64,000 bases of DNA from Ensifer adhaerens (GTDB lineage Bacteria; Pseudomonadota; Alphaproteobacteria; Rhizobiales; Rhizobiaceae): the NCBI RefSeq assembly GCF_002940685.1, contig NZ_PNFP01000002.1, positions 434,001-498,000 of the forward strand, given 5' to 3'. The notes beneath the pieces are model-generated. The model did no database searches. It had not been told where the DNA came from and saw only the letters and a program-made list of their open reading frames with translations. Positions within the stretch are counted from its first letter, which is position 1. Each line of letters opens with the position of its first letter. Both the position numbers and the translations under genes were made by a program. Positions 1 through 7,829 of the stretch are shown here, one piece after another.

Positions 1-1104
1 GTGCTGGTCAGGGCGCTGACGTCAGGCATCAAGCAGGGCACGACGCTTGGCGGCGGCGGTATCGGCTCGCTGCAGGATCCGGCGACCGGCAAGCCGGTGG
101 CGAACGCGACGCCCGAGGCGGGCGCGATCTTTGCCGCTGTCAAGGCCGACCATCTGCCGGTGCCGGCGCTGCTTGCCGCCAACACCGCCGCCGATGCGCC
201 GGACTGGGCGGTGCCGCCGACGCCGATGCTGGAGCGCATATTGGTGCCGGACAGCGAGCGCGACGAGACCAAGCTTTCCGGCACGCTCGCCAAGCTCGCC
301 GAGACCGACCGCGCGCTTTCGGTCATGCAGGAGGAAGGCACCGGTGCCCAGCTCGTCTGCGTGCAGGGGCCGATGCATCTGCGCGACCTCTGCCGGACGC
401 TTGCCGACGTCTTCCATGTCGGCGTCAGCGACAGGCCGCCGAGCCCGACCTACCGCGAGACGGTGCTGAAACCGTCCGATGTGCACTACCGCCACCGCAA
501 GCAGACCGGTGGCGCCGGGCAGTTCGCCGACGTCAAGCTCAGCGTGCATCCGAACGAGCGCGGCGCCGGCTTCTCCTTTGCCGAGACGGTGAAGGGCGGG
601 GCAGTGCCGCGCAACTTCATCCCGGCGATCGAGGCGGGCGCGCGCGAGGCGATGGAAAAGGGGCCGCTCGGCTTCCAGGTGATCGATGTCGGCGTGACCC
701 TGACCGACGGCCAGCACCATTCGGTCGACAGCAACGACTTCGCCTTCCGCGCGGCCGCCAAGATGGGCGTGCGCCAGGCGCTGTCGCAGGCATCGGCGGT
801 GCTGATGCAGCCGGTCATCCGCGTCGAGATCCACATCCCCTCGATCTATTCCGGCAGCCTGGTGCCGATCGTCTCCACCTACAAGGGCCAGGTGCTCGGC
901 TTCGACCGCGACGAGACCGCCAAGGGCTGGGACATCTTTCGCGCGCTGGTGCCCGGATCGGCGCTCGACGATCTCGCCCGGGCGCTCCGGGCGGCGACGC
1001 AGGGCATCGGCTACTTCTCCAAGAGCTTCGACCATTTCGAGGAACTCTACGGCAAGGAGGCCGATGCGGTAATCCACGCCCATGGGGCGCAGCAGGCGGG
1101 GTAG
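1..1104 (+). CDS. EF-G-like translational GTPase, 3' part only
   Basis: The gene runs in from the left edge, so only the last 367 or so residues are present and the G domain is missing. The remaining protein matches domains II-V of elongation factor G: a domain IV stretch with HYRHRKQTGGAGQFADV near residue 160 (the family's RKQxGGxGQ/YG signature), then SFAETVKGGAVPRNFIPAIEAG, and a C-terminal ferredoxin-like domain with IEIHIPS-like and GxVLGFD motifs. The sequence diverges from canonical FusA and resembles the EF-G-like paralogues common in Alphaproteobacteria, whose role is not settled. The first in-window codon is GTG, but this is internal and not the start. It ends with TAG at 1102-1104. 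Family assignment is firm; the precise subfamily is inferred. Confidence 0.85.
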   Translation: MLVRALTSGIKQGTTLGGGGIGSLQDPATGKPVANATPEAGAIFAAVKADHLPVPALLAANTAADAPDWAVPPTPMLERILVPDSERDETKLSGTLAKLAETDRALSVMQEEGTGAQLVCVQGPMHLRDLCRTLADVFHVGVSDRPPSPTYRETVLKPSDVHYRHRKQTGGAGQFADVKLSVHPNERGAGFSFAETVKGGAVPRNFIPAIEAGAREAMEKGPLGFQVIDVGVTLTDGQHHSVDSNDFAFRAAAKMGVRQALSQASAVLMQPVIRVEIHIPSIYSGSLVPIVSTYKGQVLGFDRDETAKGWDIFRALVPGSALDDLARALRAATQGIGYFSKSFDHFEELYGKEADAVIHAHGAQQAG

Positions 1105-1224
1105 CCAAGGCAGGGCACGAAAACGACGCGTGACGATCTCAGCGGCGCCTGGCAATTGCACAGCTGACGCGTGCATTTTTACCCATGTTCGATTTTTTGG
1201 AGTGGAGAAGACGGCGGGGCCAGC

Positions 1225-1354
1225 ACCATGGTGCGGTAGATCAGGGCCACGCCCTGGCCCTCCTTCACCGCCTCCAGAATGATGTGCTGGTCGTTGAAGA
1301 TCAGGTCCTGGCGGCTGCGCGGAAGGGTGAGGCCTGAGGAGGCGATCCGGCTTT
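1225..1354 (-). pseudogene. LysR C-terminal fragment, direct repeat of 3687-3816
   Basis: These 130 bp align without gaps to bases 3687-3816 inside the intact LysR gene downstream, with about 10 mismatches (roughly 92 % identity). Read on the minus strand the piece encodes the effector-domain stretch LPRSRQDLIFNDQHIILEAV followed by EGQGVALIYRTM. No helix-turn-helix, start or tail is present, so it cannot be functional. It sits in the gap between the EF-G-like gene and the tetR promoter. Together with the intact copy it brackets the tetR-SDR operon and the aldo/keto reductase remnant. Confidence 0.85.
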
Positions 1355-1372
1355 CTAAGGGATCCAACGCGC

Positions 1373-1403
1373 TTGACAAAGGCGCCGATAGATTATTTAT
1401 AAC
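1373..1403 (+). promoter_or_regulatory. Putative sigma-70 promoter of the tetR-SDR operon
   Basis: A consensus -35 TTGACA lies at 1373-1378. The -10 is either TTTATA at 1396-1401 (17-bp spacer) or TATAAC at 1398-1403 (19-bp spacer). The position, 30-60 bp ahead of the tetR start, fits. Confidence 0.6.
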
Positions 1404-1429
1404 CATCCGGTCGGAAATAAATCGGATGG
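1403..1429. promoter_or_regulatory. Inverted repeat, candidate TetR operator
   Basis: CCATCCG (1403-1409) and CGGATGG (1423-1429) form a perfect inverted repeat with a 13-bp spacer. It directly follows the -10 region and ends four bases before the tetR start codon, so a bound repressor would block transcription. Autoregulation is an inference from this position. Confidence 0.5.
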
Positions 1430-1433
1430 AGCC

Positions 1434-2012
1434 ATGGGCCGGAAACGCGCAATTGATCAACAGCAGGTGCTGGATGCCGCCGAACGGGTCGTCGGTCGCG
1501 ATGGTGCTGCCAACCTGACCGTCGATGCCGTCGCCAAGGAGGCCGGCGTCAGCAAGGCGAGCGTGCTTTATGACTACAAGTCCAAGCAGGCGCTGATCGA
1601 GGCCATCGTCGACCGGGCTTTTGAGCGCGACAACGAGCACCACGCCCGGATCGAAGCGACGATCGGTGATCTTCAGGATCGAGCGGTCAGGGGGCGCATC
1701 GTTGCTGCGGCCGAACCGCCGCCCGAGGAATTCCGGGCAGTGGCGCTGAACCTGAGCGCGGCGCTTACGCTCGATGCCGGTTTGCGCCGGAAGATGCAGG
1801 CAAGCCAGGATGCGACGATCGCGAGAATTCTCCAGAACTCGCAGTCGCCGCGCGGGGCGTTGCTTGCCTATCTCGCGCTCGAGGGTCTCAAGTTCCTCGA
1901 ATATCTCGACTTTCATCATTTTTCGCGTGCGGACCGCGACGAGGTGCTGCGCGAAATCAACTGGCTCGTGACTACAACCCCGCAGGCAGCCGATCATCCG
2001 GACGCGCGCTAA
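1434..2012 (+). CDS. TetR/AcrR family transcriptional regulator
   Basis: The 192-residue protein has a typical TetR N-terminal DNA-binding domain at about residues 8-55 (VLDAAERVVGRDG, then LTVDAVAKEAGVSKASVLYDYKSKQALIEA). The C-terminal ligand domain (about 60-190) is helical and not assignable to a known ligand. The length is normal for the family. The start ATG at 1434 follows GGATGGAGCC. The SDR gene starts 27 bp after its stop, so the two are probably one operon, and the inverted repeat at 1403-1429 is a likely autoregulatory site. The presumed ligand is a substrate or product of the SDR enzyme, which is inference. Confidence 0.85.
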   Translation: MGRKRAIDQQQVLDAAERVVGRDGAANLTVDAVAKEAGVSKASVLYDYKSKQALIEAIVDRAFERDNEHHARIEATIGDLQDRAVRGRIVAAAEPPPEEFRAVALNLSAALTLDAGLRRKMQASQDATIARILQNSQSPRGALLAYLALEGLKFLEYLDFHHFSRADRDEVLREINWLVTTTPQAADHPDAR

Positions 2013-2039
2013 GCGTCCAAACCTCATAGGTGCAGTGAA

Positions 2040-3110
2040 ATGAACGAAGCTTGCGATGCCACATCCGCCGTGGCCACGGACGAACGCGCCCCGTTCCGGC
2101 GCATTTTCATCACCGGCGGCAGCGGCTATGTCGGCCGCAACCTCATCCGCCATTTTGTTGCGGGCGGCGTTTCCGTTGTCGCTCTGGCGCGCAGCCAAAG
2201 GTCGGCCGACCGCGTCCGCCAACTCGGTGCGACGGCCTTTATAGGCGACCTGCTGAGTGCAGACTTCGCCGCCGGGATGGCGGGCTGCGATGCGCTTGTC
2301 CATGCGGCGGCCGATACCGATCATGGACCAGGCACGCCGCAGCAGCGCCGGGTGAACGAGGAGGGCACGCGGATCGTCATGGAGGCGGCCCGCGCCGCCG
2401 GTCTCCGCAAAGCGATCCATATCAGCACCGAATCCGTGCTCGCCGATGGGCACCCGCTGGTGCAGGTGGACGAGACGGCGCCGTTTCCGCGCCGCCCGGC
2501 CGGCAGCTACTCGCGCAGCAAGGCGGCGGCCGAGCGTGTCGCACTTGCGGCCAGCAGTCCGGCGTTCTCGGTCGTTGCCCTTCGGCCGCGCTTCGTCTGG
2601 GGGCGTGACGATACCACGGCGCTGCCGGTACTGGTCGAGGCCGCCCGCTCCGGCAAGCTCGCCTGGATCGCGGGAGGCACCTACCTGACCTCGACCACCC
2701 ATGTCGCCAACCTGTGCCAGGCCGTGGCGCTTGCGCTTGCAAGCGGGCGGGGCGGGGAGGTCTATTTCATCGCCGATGGCGATGCCGTGCCGTTCCGAAC
2801 GTTCGTCTCGCAGCTTCTGGAAACGCAAGGGATCGTCCCGCCGGACAAATCCGTTCCGCGCGCCGTCGTCAGAGCCGTTGCCTGGGGCGGCGATGTTCTC
2901 GCAGCCCTCTCCAGGGGGAGGATCAGCGTTCCGCTGACATCACAGGCCTATGCCACGTCGGCCGTCGAGATCTCGCTCGATATCGGCAAGGCAAAGCGGG
3001 AGCTGGGCTATGTTCCCGTCATCTCGCGGGAGCAGGGGCTGGACGAGCTTCGGACCGTCAGCACTGGTGGTCCTCCAGTCGCGGCGCCGTGTCCGGCTTG
3101 CCTGCCTTGA
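2040..3110 (+). CDS. NAD(P)-dependent epimerase/dehydratase-type (extended SDR) oxidoreductase
   Basis: This 356-residue protein is an extended short-chain dehydrogenase. It has the nucleotide-binding motif TGGSGYVG near residue 25, GDLLSADF and HAAADTDHG typical of the 3-beta-HSD/epimerase branch, the catalytic Tyr and Lys as YSRSK near residue 160, and RPRFVWGRDD after it. The substrate cannot be read; the branch covers nucleotide sugars, sterols and flavonoid-like ketones. It follows tetR closely and is probably controlled by it. The last 15 residues (STGGPPVAAPCPACLP) look unlike the family, and the reading frame stops right where the aldo/keto reductase remnant begins. The C-terminus may therefore have been created by the rearrangement that brought the two together. 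Confidence 0.85.
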   Translation: MNEACDATSAVATDERAPFRRIFITGGSGYVGRNLIRHFVAGGVSVVALARSQRSADRVRQLGATAFIGDLLSADFAAGMAGCDALVHAAADTDHGPGTPQQRRVNEEGTRIVMEAARAAGLRKAIHISTESVLADGHPLVQVDETAPFPRRPAGSYSRSKAAAERVALAASSPAFSVVALRPRFVWGRDDTTALPVLVEAARSGKLAWIAGGTYLTSTTHVANLCQAVALALASGRGGEVYFIADGDAVPFRTFVSQLLETQGIVPPDKSVPRAVVRAVAWGGDVLAALSRGRISVPLTSQAYATSAVEISLDIGKAKRELGYVPVISREQGLDELRTVSTGGPPVAAPCPACLP

Positions 3111-3114
3111 TCCA

Positions 3115-3393
3115 GTCCACCTCAATTTCCCGCGTTTCGCATCGCAGAACGAGCAGGCGAACAGGCAGGTGGTGGCAAAGGTCGAGGAAGCCGCGCGTGG
3201 CCTCGGCATTACCCCGGCCCAGCTGTCGCTGGCCTGGCTGCACATGCAGGCCCGCAAGTTGAATGCCAAGGTGGTGCCAATCCCCGGCACACGCAGGCGC
3301 AGCCGCCTTGAGGAGAACGTCGCGGCGGCGTCCATCATCCTCTCCGATGATGTAACGGCCCGCTCGATCCGCTCGCCGGGGCTGTGCAAGGAG
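3115..3393 (+). pseudogene. Aldo/keto reductase C-terminal remnant
   Basis: In frame +1 this stretch encodes NFPRF, then ITPAQLSLAWLHMQ, VVPIPGTRRRSRLEENV and a short LSDD tail. This is the hallmark C-terminal third of YhdN-type aldo/keto reductases (ITPAQLALAWLLAQ...IVPIPGTKR...LEEN). The N-terminal catalytic tetrad (Asp-Tyr-Lys-His) is absent, and no start codon with a ribosome site precedes it. It joins directly to the end of the SDR gene. I read it as a decayed gene truncated by insertion of the upstream tetR-SDR segment. Confidence 0.75.
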
Positions 3394-3484
3394 CCGCCGT
3401 CTAAGGGGGCGACCGCCGTGCGCGACGGGCGTGCGGTGGCCGGTTCTTCCGTTGGGAAGGAGGGACGTTCGCGGCCGCCGACGG

Positions 3485-4396
3485 CTAGCTTGTGGCAGAT
3501 GTCTGCACCGCCTCCGCGCTCTGCCGCTCGCGCTCCTCGATCTCGGCGATCAGCCAGTTGAGGAAGGCCTTTGTTACCGGCTTGGTGCGCAGGAGGTCTT
3601 CCTGGCAGACGAACTGGTAGGTTTCGGCCGGCTCGTAGAAATGCTCGTGGGCGAGGCGGATCTGACCGGATTTGAGTTCGTGTTCGACCATGGTGCGGTC
3701 GATCAGGGCCACGCCCTGGCCTTCTCTCACCGCTTCGAGAATGATGTGCTGGTCGTCGAAGATCAGGTCCTGGCGGCTGCGCGGAAGGGCGAGGCCGGAG
3801 GAGGCGATCCAGCTTTGCCACTCCTGAAGGCCGCGATAGTGCAGCCGGTTGCCGGAAAGCAGCGCCTGGCTGTCGTCCTGCCAGAGGTCGCGGCCGCAGA
3901 CCGGCACCAGGCGTTCGCGCAGGAGCTTGCGGGTGAAGCGTCCGGCCGGCGGCTGCAGGCAATAGGCGATGGTGACATCGGCCGGGCCGGTGCCGGCGGT
4001 CATCGTTTCGAGATGGGAGAGGTGGATCTGCACGCCGGGATTGGCGGCGAGAAATTCGGAGATGCGCGGCGCGATCACCTTCATCGAGAAGAACGGCCCG
4101 ACGCGCACCCGCAGGATCTTGCCGCTTGCGCGCGGGCGGATGTGCTGGACGACGCCTTCGAGATCGTCGAAGGCGCGCTGGCAGGAGGCATAGAGCAGCC
4201 CGCCTTCGGGCGTCAGCTCGACGCCGTGCTGTTTTCTGACGAAGACCCGAAGGCCAAGATTGAGCTCCAGGTTGCGGATCTGGTGGCTGATCGCCCCCTG
4301 GCCGATGCAGAGCTCGTCGGCGGCGGCCGTCAGGCTGCCGTTGCGCGCGGCCGCCTCGAAGGCGCGCAGGGATTTGAGGCTCGGCAGGTCACGCAT
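3485..4396 (-). CDS. LysR family transcriptional regulator (GcvA-like)
   Basis: The 303-residue protein has an N-terminal winged helix with LPSLKSLRAFEAAARNGSLT and AADELCIGQGAISHQIRNLE at residues 4-45, typical of the GcvA/AmpR branch. A periplasmic-binding-protein-like effector domain runs from about 90 to 300. The start ATG (complement of 4394-4396) is preceded by GGAGCAACGG. It is divergent from the amino-acid binding protein gene at 4651, 254 bp away, and may regulate it. Bases 3687-3816 are duplicated at 1225-1354. Confidence 0.9.
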   Translation of the reverse strand: MRDLPSLKSLRAFEAAARNGSLTAAADELCIGQGAISHQIRNLELNLGLRVFVRKQHGVELTPEGGLLYASCQRAFDDLEGVVQHIRPRASGKILRVRVGPFFSMKVIAPRISEFLAANPGVQIHLSHLETMTAGTGPADVTIAYCLQPPAGRFTRKLLRERLVPVCGRDLWQDDSQALLSGNRLHYRGLQEWQSWIASSGLALPRSRQDLIFDDQHIILEAVREGQGVALIDRTMVEHELKSGQIRLAHEHFYEPAETYQFVCQEDLLRTKPVTKAFLNWLIAEIEERERQSAEAVQTSATS

Positions 4397-4650
4397 CCGT
4401 TGCTCCGGGGTTCTGTGGCGCCGGTCAGCCTACATGAATTATTTCGATGGCTGGAATGATTTCTTTCACATTGCGAAGGTCCGGTTCGTCCCGCATTGTC
4501 GAAGCATAATAAAGCGAAAACGCAAACGGGATCGGCAGGAAATCCAGGAAATTCAGGCAAACCGGCGAATGAACGGATCGGGCAAGGACCCGGCGGAAGT
4601 CGCTTTGACCCAGTTTCCAGGATTGCCGAACGAAGCACGGAGGGAACGAG

Positions 4651-5445
4651 ATGAAAAAGAAGTTCATGACTGCGACGGCATTCGCCGCCTTCGCACTGAT
4701 GGCCGGCGGGAGCGTGCGGGCCGAGACGCTTTCGATCGGCACCGAGGGCGACTATGCGCCGTTCAACTATGTGACGGCGGCCGGCGAGATCAAAGGGTTC
4801 GACTACGATATCGGCCAGGCGGTCTGCGCCGAGATCAAGGTGGATTGCGTCTGGAGCACCAACGAGTGGGCGGGCATCATTCCCGCCCTGCAGGCCAAGA
4901 AGTTCGACGTGATGATCGCCTCGATGGCGATCAACCCGGACCGCAAGACGCAGGTGGACTTCACCAAGCCCTACTATTTCAACGCCATGCGCTTCGTCGC
5001 CCGCAAGGATCTGGGCCTCAAGGACATCTCGCCCGAGGCGCTGAAGGGCAAGGTAATCGGCACGCAATCGGGCTCGGTCGCGGTCGAGGCGCTGCAGCAG
5101 TTCTTTCCCGAAAGCGAAGTGAAGCTTTATCCGACGATGAGCGAGGTGTTTCTCGACATGGAAAATGGCCGCCTCGACCTGATCCTCGAAGGGCAGATGG
5201 CCTTTACCGAGTGGCTCGCCAAGGAAGAGAGCGGCTGCTGCGCCTTCGTCGGCGACAGCTTCGTGCTCGACACGGCCGAGGGCAACGCCATGGCCGTGCG
5301 CAAGGGCGACGAGGCGCTTTTGGCCAAACTCAATCAGGGCCTGAAGACGATCATGGAAAACGGCACCTACGAGAAGATCCGCAAGCAGTATTTCGACTTC
5401 GACATCATGGCGAAGCCGAAGACGACGAGTGAGTATTTTCGCTGA
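4651..5445 (+). CDS. Amino-acid ABC transporter substrate-binding protein (SBP_bac_3 family)
   Basis: The 264-residue protein has a Sec signal peptide (MKKKFMTATAFAAFALMAGG, cleavage after SVRA at about residue 25). The mature protein has the features of the lysine/arginine/ornithine/histidine binding family: GTEGDYAPFNYV, GFDYDIGQAVCAEI, and IASMAINPDRKTQVDFTKPYY, where the Arg-Lys and Asp residues clamp the ligand's alpha-amino and carboxylate groups. Its role is to capture a polar or basic amino acid or opine in the periplasm. No permease or ATPase gene follows; repeats follow instead, so it must borrow a transporter or be regulated apart from it. A CC pair near residue 195 is unusual. The start is supported by GGAGGGAACGAG. 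Confidence 0.9.
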   Translation: MKKKFMTATAFAAFALMAGGSVRAETLSIGTEGDYAPFNYVTAAGEIKGFDYDIGQAVCAEIKVDCVWSTNEWAGIIPALQAKKFDVMIASMAINPDRKTQVDFTKPYYFNAMRFVARKDLGLKDISPEALKGKVIGTQSGSVAVEALQQFFPESEVKLYPTMSEVFLDMENGRLDLILEGQMAFTEWLAKEESGCCAFVGDSFVLDTAEGNAMAVRKGDEALLAKLNQGLKTIMENGTYEKIRKQYFDFDIMAKPKTTSEYFR

Positions 5446-5502
5446 GGCGAGGCGCGGCTGGATGCCCGGTGCCTTCTGGCCTCTAGCATCGATGCGCGCT
5501 TG

Positions 5503-5680
5503 CCCCTCATCCGGCCAGCCGGCCACCTTCTCCCCGCGCGGGGAGAAGGGAGGGGGCGCCCGCTCGCCCGTAACCTCTGACACTTGTGGTTTCCTCCCGG
5601 AACGCTCGGGAGGGCACAGCCTCGCGGCTCATCCGCGTTCCCTCTCCCCGCCTGCGGGGAGAGGGTCAGGGTGAGGGGCA
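5503..5680. repeat. Composite intergenic repeat, copy A (CCCCTCA...TGAGGGG ends)
   Basis: The element begins CCCCTCATCCGG and ends GTGAGGGGCA, so its ends are inverted copies of each other. Inside are a perfect 24-bp palindrome at 5526-5549 (CCTTCTCCCCGC and its complement) and a second hairpin CCCTCTCCCCGCCTGCGGGG with GAGAGGG at 5640-5664. Copy B at 29576-29760 has the same order of modules with a different centre. It resembles the mosaic elements reported between genes in rhizobia (RIME-type); that name is from knowledge, not a search. Confidence 0.75.
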
Positions 5681-5780
5681 GCCTCCCTCCAAAGACGCGT
5701 GAGGGGCAGATCCCTCTAAAGACGCGTGAGGGGTAACCTCCCGTGGAGGCAGCCCCTCCAAAGGGGCGTGAGGCAACCTC
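5671..5780. repeat. Short tandem units starting GTGAGG
   Basis: Units of 27-42 bp begin GTGAGGGGCA (5671), GTGAGGGGCA (5699), GTGAGGGGTA (5726) and GTGAGGCAAC (5768). The first two share CTCYAAAGACGC tails. They look like serial partial copies of the end of the composite repeat next to it. Nothing suggests a gene here. Confidence 0.6.
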
Positions 5781-5930
5781 AAATCCAAGGGCCGCCCAGC
5801 CACACAGAATTCGCTTGCCGCGTGCTGCGTTCGACGCATCGCACGGTGGGCGACAGACGGGCGCCGGGGTTTCGCGTTTCCCCGGCGCCCGTCTCCTTCC
5901 TTCCCAGTCAGCCAAACGAAAGTGCATGCG

Positions 5931-7433
5931 ATGAGCTTCAGGGTCGCCGTTCTCGAATTCAACCAGGAAACCAATACGTTTTCCAAGCTCAAGACAGGGT
6001 TCAGGGACTTCGAGGCCTGCCACTATTTCGTCGGCGCCGAGATCGAGGCCCATTGCCGCGGCACCAATTCGGAGATCGGCGGCTTCATTGATTGTTGCGA
6101 CAGGTACGGCTGGCAGCCGGTCTATACCGTGGCGGCGCGGGCCGAGCCCGGCGGGCGGATCGAGGAGGCGATGCGGCAGCGCTTCGTCGCGGATCTGACA
6201 AGCGCGCTTGATGGCGAAAAGCTCGACGGGGTCTTCGTCGTCTTTCATGGCGCCATGTGCACGGAAACGGCTGACGATGCGCAGATCCAGCTTCTGCAGG
6301 TGGTGCGCGGCCTGGTGGGGCCGGACTTGCCCATTGCCGCGACCTTCGACCTGCACGCCAATTCCGCGCCCGAGATGGCCCTGCTGCTCGATATCGCCGT
6401 CTCGTTCCGCACCTATCCGCACGTGGACATGGCCGAATGCGCCCACAAGGCCGGCGCGCTGCTGGAGCGCGCGATGCGCGGCGAGATCCGCCCGGCGCTC
6501 GCGATCCGTCAGCCGCCGATGCTGAACGGCTGCAACGACGGGCGCACGACGCATGCCTGCGCCATGACCGAGCTGCTCGAGATCGCCGACGGGATCGCGG
6601 CGCGCGACGGCATGCTCGCGACCTCGATCAATGCCGGCTTCTACGATGCCGATATCTTCAACACCGGCCCCTCGGCGGTCATCTGCTACGACCGTAACCG
6701 GTTGGCGCCCGAAGACGCGGAAGCCGAGGCCGAGCGGCTTTGCCGCGAGATCTGGGACCGGCGGGAGCATCAGGACGTGCAATTGCCGCTCGATGCGCTG
6801 CCCGGCATCGTTGCGGCGCATCTGGCCAAGGGGGAGGCCGGGCCACTTGTGGTGGCTGATTTTTCCGACAATCCCGGCTGTGGCGCCTACAGCGATTCCA
6901 CCTGCGTGCTCGCCAGGCTGCTCGATATCGGCGTCGGAAACGCGGCTTTCGGTGCGCTCTGCGATCCGGAAGTCGTGGCCGAGCTGATCGCCGCCGGCAT
7001 CGGTGCGAGACGCGAGGTGACGCTCGGCTGCAAGATCGACCCTGAGGTCGGCGGCGGGCCGATCAAGGTCAAGGGCAGGGTGGAGGCGATCTCGGACGGC
7101 AGGATCGTCTTCGAGGGGCCGATGTTCCAGGGCCTGCCGGCGACGATGGGGCCGAGCGTGCGCTTTCATGTTGAAGGCATCGACATCCTCATCTGCAGCG
7201 AGCGCCAGCAGATGCTCGACCGCAACCTCTTTCGCGCCGTCGGCATCGAGCCGTCCGACTATCAGATCGTCGTCGTCAAATCGCAGCAGCACTTCCGCGC
7301 CGCCTTCGGGCCGATCGCGTCCGATATCGTCGAGATCGACGGCACGGGCCTCAGCAGCGCCAATATCGGCGCGCGCAAGTTTCAGCGGGTGCGGCGGCCG
7401 GTCTATCCACTGGACCGGGGTGAATTCGGCTGA
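5931..7433 (+). CDS. M81 family metallopeptidase (MlrC-like)
   Basis: The 500-residue protein matches the MlrC/M81 family, named for the last enzyme of microcystin breakdown but widespread and of mostly unknown substrate in soil bacteria. It has the N-terminal FRVAVLEFNQETNTFS, then the zinc-site motifs FHGAM (His near residue 106) and DLHAN (Asp140, His142), SFRTYPHVDM, and a C-terminal MlrC domain with DFSDNPGCGAYSDST and CSERQQMLDRNLF. The length is normal. ATG at 5931 is chosen because it gives the conserved N-terminus; a GTG at 5922 in the same frame is possible. There is no clear operon partner. The in vivo substrate is probably a small peptide or amide, which is inference. Confidence 0.88.
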   Translation: MSFRVAVLEFNQETNTFSKLKTGFRDFEACHYFVGAEIEAHCRGTNSEIGGFIDCCDRYGWQPVYTVAARAEPGGRIEEAMRQRFVADLTSALDGEKLDGVFVVFHGAMCTETADDAQIQLLQVVRGLVGPDLPIAATFDLHANSAPEMALLLDIAVSFRTYPHVDMAECAHKAGALLERAMRGEIRPALAIRQPPMLNGCNDGRTTHACAMTELLEIADGIAARDGMLATSINAGFYDADIFNTGPSAVICYDRNRLAPEDAEAEAERLCREIWDRREHQDVQLPLDALPGIVAAHLAKGEAGPLVVADFSDNPGCGAYSDSTCVLARLLDIGVGNAAFGALCDPEVVAELIAAGIGARREVTLGCKIDPEVGGGPIKVKGRVEAISDGRIVFEGPMFQGLPATMGPSVRFHVEGIDILICSERQQMLDRNLFRAVGIEPSDYQIVVVKSQQHFRAAFGPIASDIVEIDGTGLSSANIGARKFQRVRRPVYPLDRGEFG

Positions 7434-7471
7434 GGCCGTGTCTTTCGCTCAAGCCGCTTGGGCGCACGTGG

Positions 7472-7491
7472 TAACTGTTACGTACTTCCGC
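7472..7491 (+). promoter_or_regulatory. TAACTGTTACGTACTT motif, shared with 56254-56273
   Basis: A 20-bp sequence upstream of the YiaW-like gene matches 18 of 20 bases at 56254-56273, upstream of the DUF1254 gene. It contains GTAAC-T-GTTAC, a perfect 5-bp inverted repeat. Function unknown. Confidence 0.3.
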
Positions 7492-7541
7492 GCGCCCGAG
7501 GTCCGGGCCTAGCGTTCCGGTCAAGAACGGAGCGGAACTTT

Positions 7542-7829
7542 ATGAGTTTTATCGATCTCTTTGCCTGGATCGTGCTGATCGTGCTCGTGGTGAGCACGGT
7601 CGCCGTGCTGATTTTTCTCGCCATGCTGCCGGGCTCGATCGCAAGAAGGCGCAACCATCCCTGGAGCGAGGCCGTCAATGTTGCGGGCTGGGTAACGCTG
7701 TTCCTCGGCTTCGCGCTCTGGCCGATTGCGCTCATCTGGGCCTATGTCGACGTGCCGCGCCCAAGCGGGGGGCATCCCGATGCTGCCCCGGCCGGCGAAG
7801 TTCATGCGAGCGAGGCGCGCCAGCCATGA
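7542..7829 (+). CDS. DUF3302 inner-membrane protein (YiaW-like)
   Basis: The 95-residue protein has two membrane segments (about residues 5-27 and 45-68) separated by a short basic loop PGSIARRRNHPW. This fits the DUF3302/YiaW family, whose members are encoded next to an HlyD-like partner. The start ATG at 7542 follows AACGGAGCGGAAC. Its stop overlaps the start of the HlyD-like gene (ATGA at 7826), so the two are translationally coupled and the products probably act together in the inner membrane. The substrate of the pair is not known. Confidence 0.8.
   Translation: MSFIDLFAWIVLIVLVVSTVAVLIFLAMLPGSIARRRNHPWSEAVNVAGWVTLFLGFALWPIALIWAYVDVPRPSGGHPDAAPAGEVHASEARQP

Noticed and set aside
22-1176. 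Long minus-strand open frame opposite the EF-G-like gene
   Set aside because: It is His/Arg/Ala-rich with no domain and lies wholly antisense to a well-matched conserved gene. In GC-rich DNA this is the expected shadow frame. The same holds for 1179-2828, 5367-7292, 10731-12749 and 49836-51467 on the minus strand.
2950-3561. A single continuous gene joining the SDR end with the aldo/keto reductase piece
   Set aside because: The SDR gene is read in another frame and stops at 3110; the open frame only becomes reductase-like after 3115 and has no start signal.
5671-5780. Tandem units considered as a CRISPR array
   Set aside because: Units differ in length (27-42 bp), have no regular spacer, and no cas genes are present. 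They derive from the neighbouring composite repeat.
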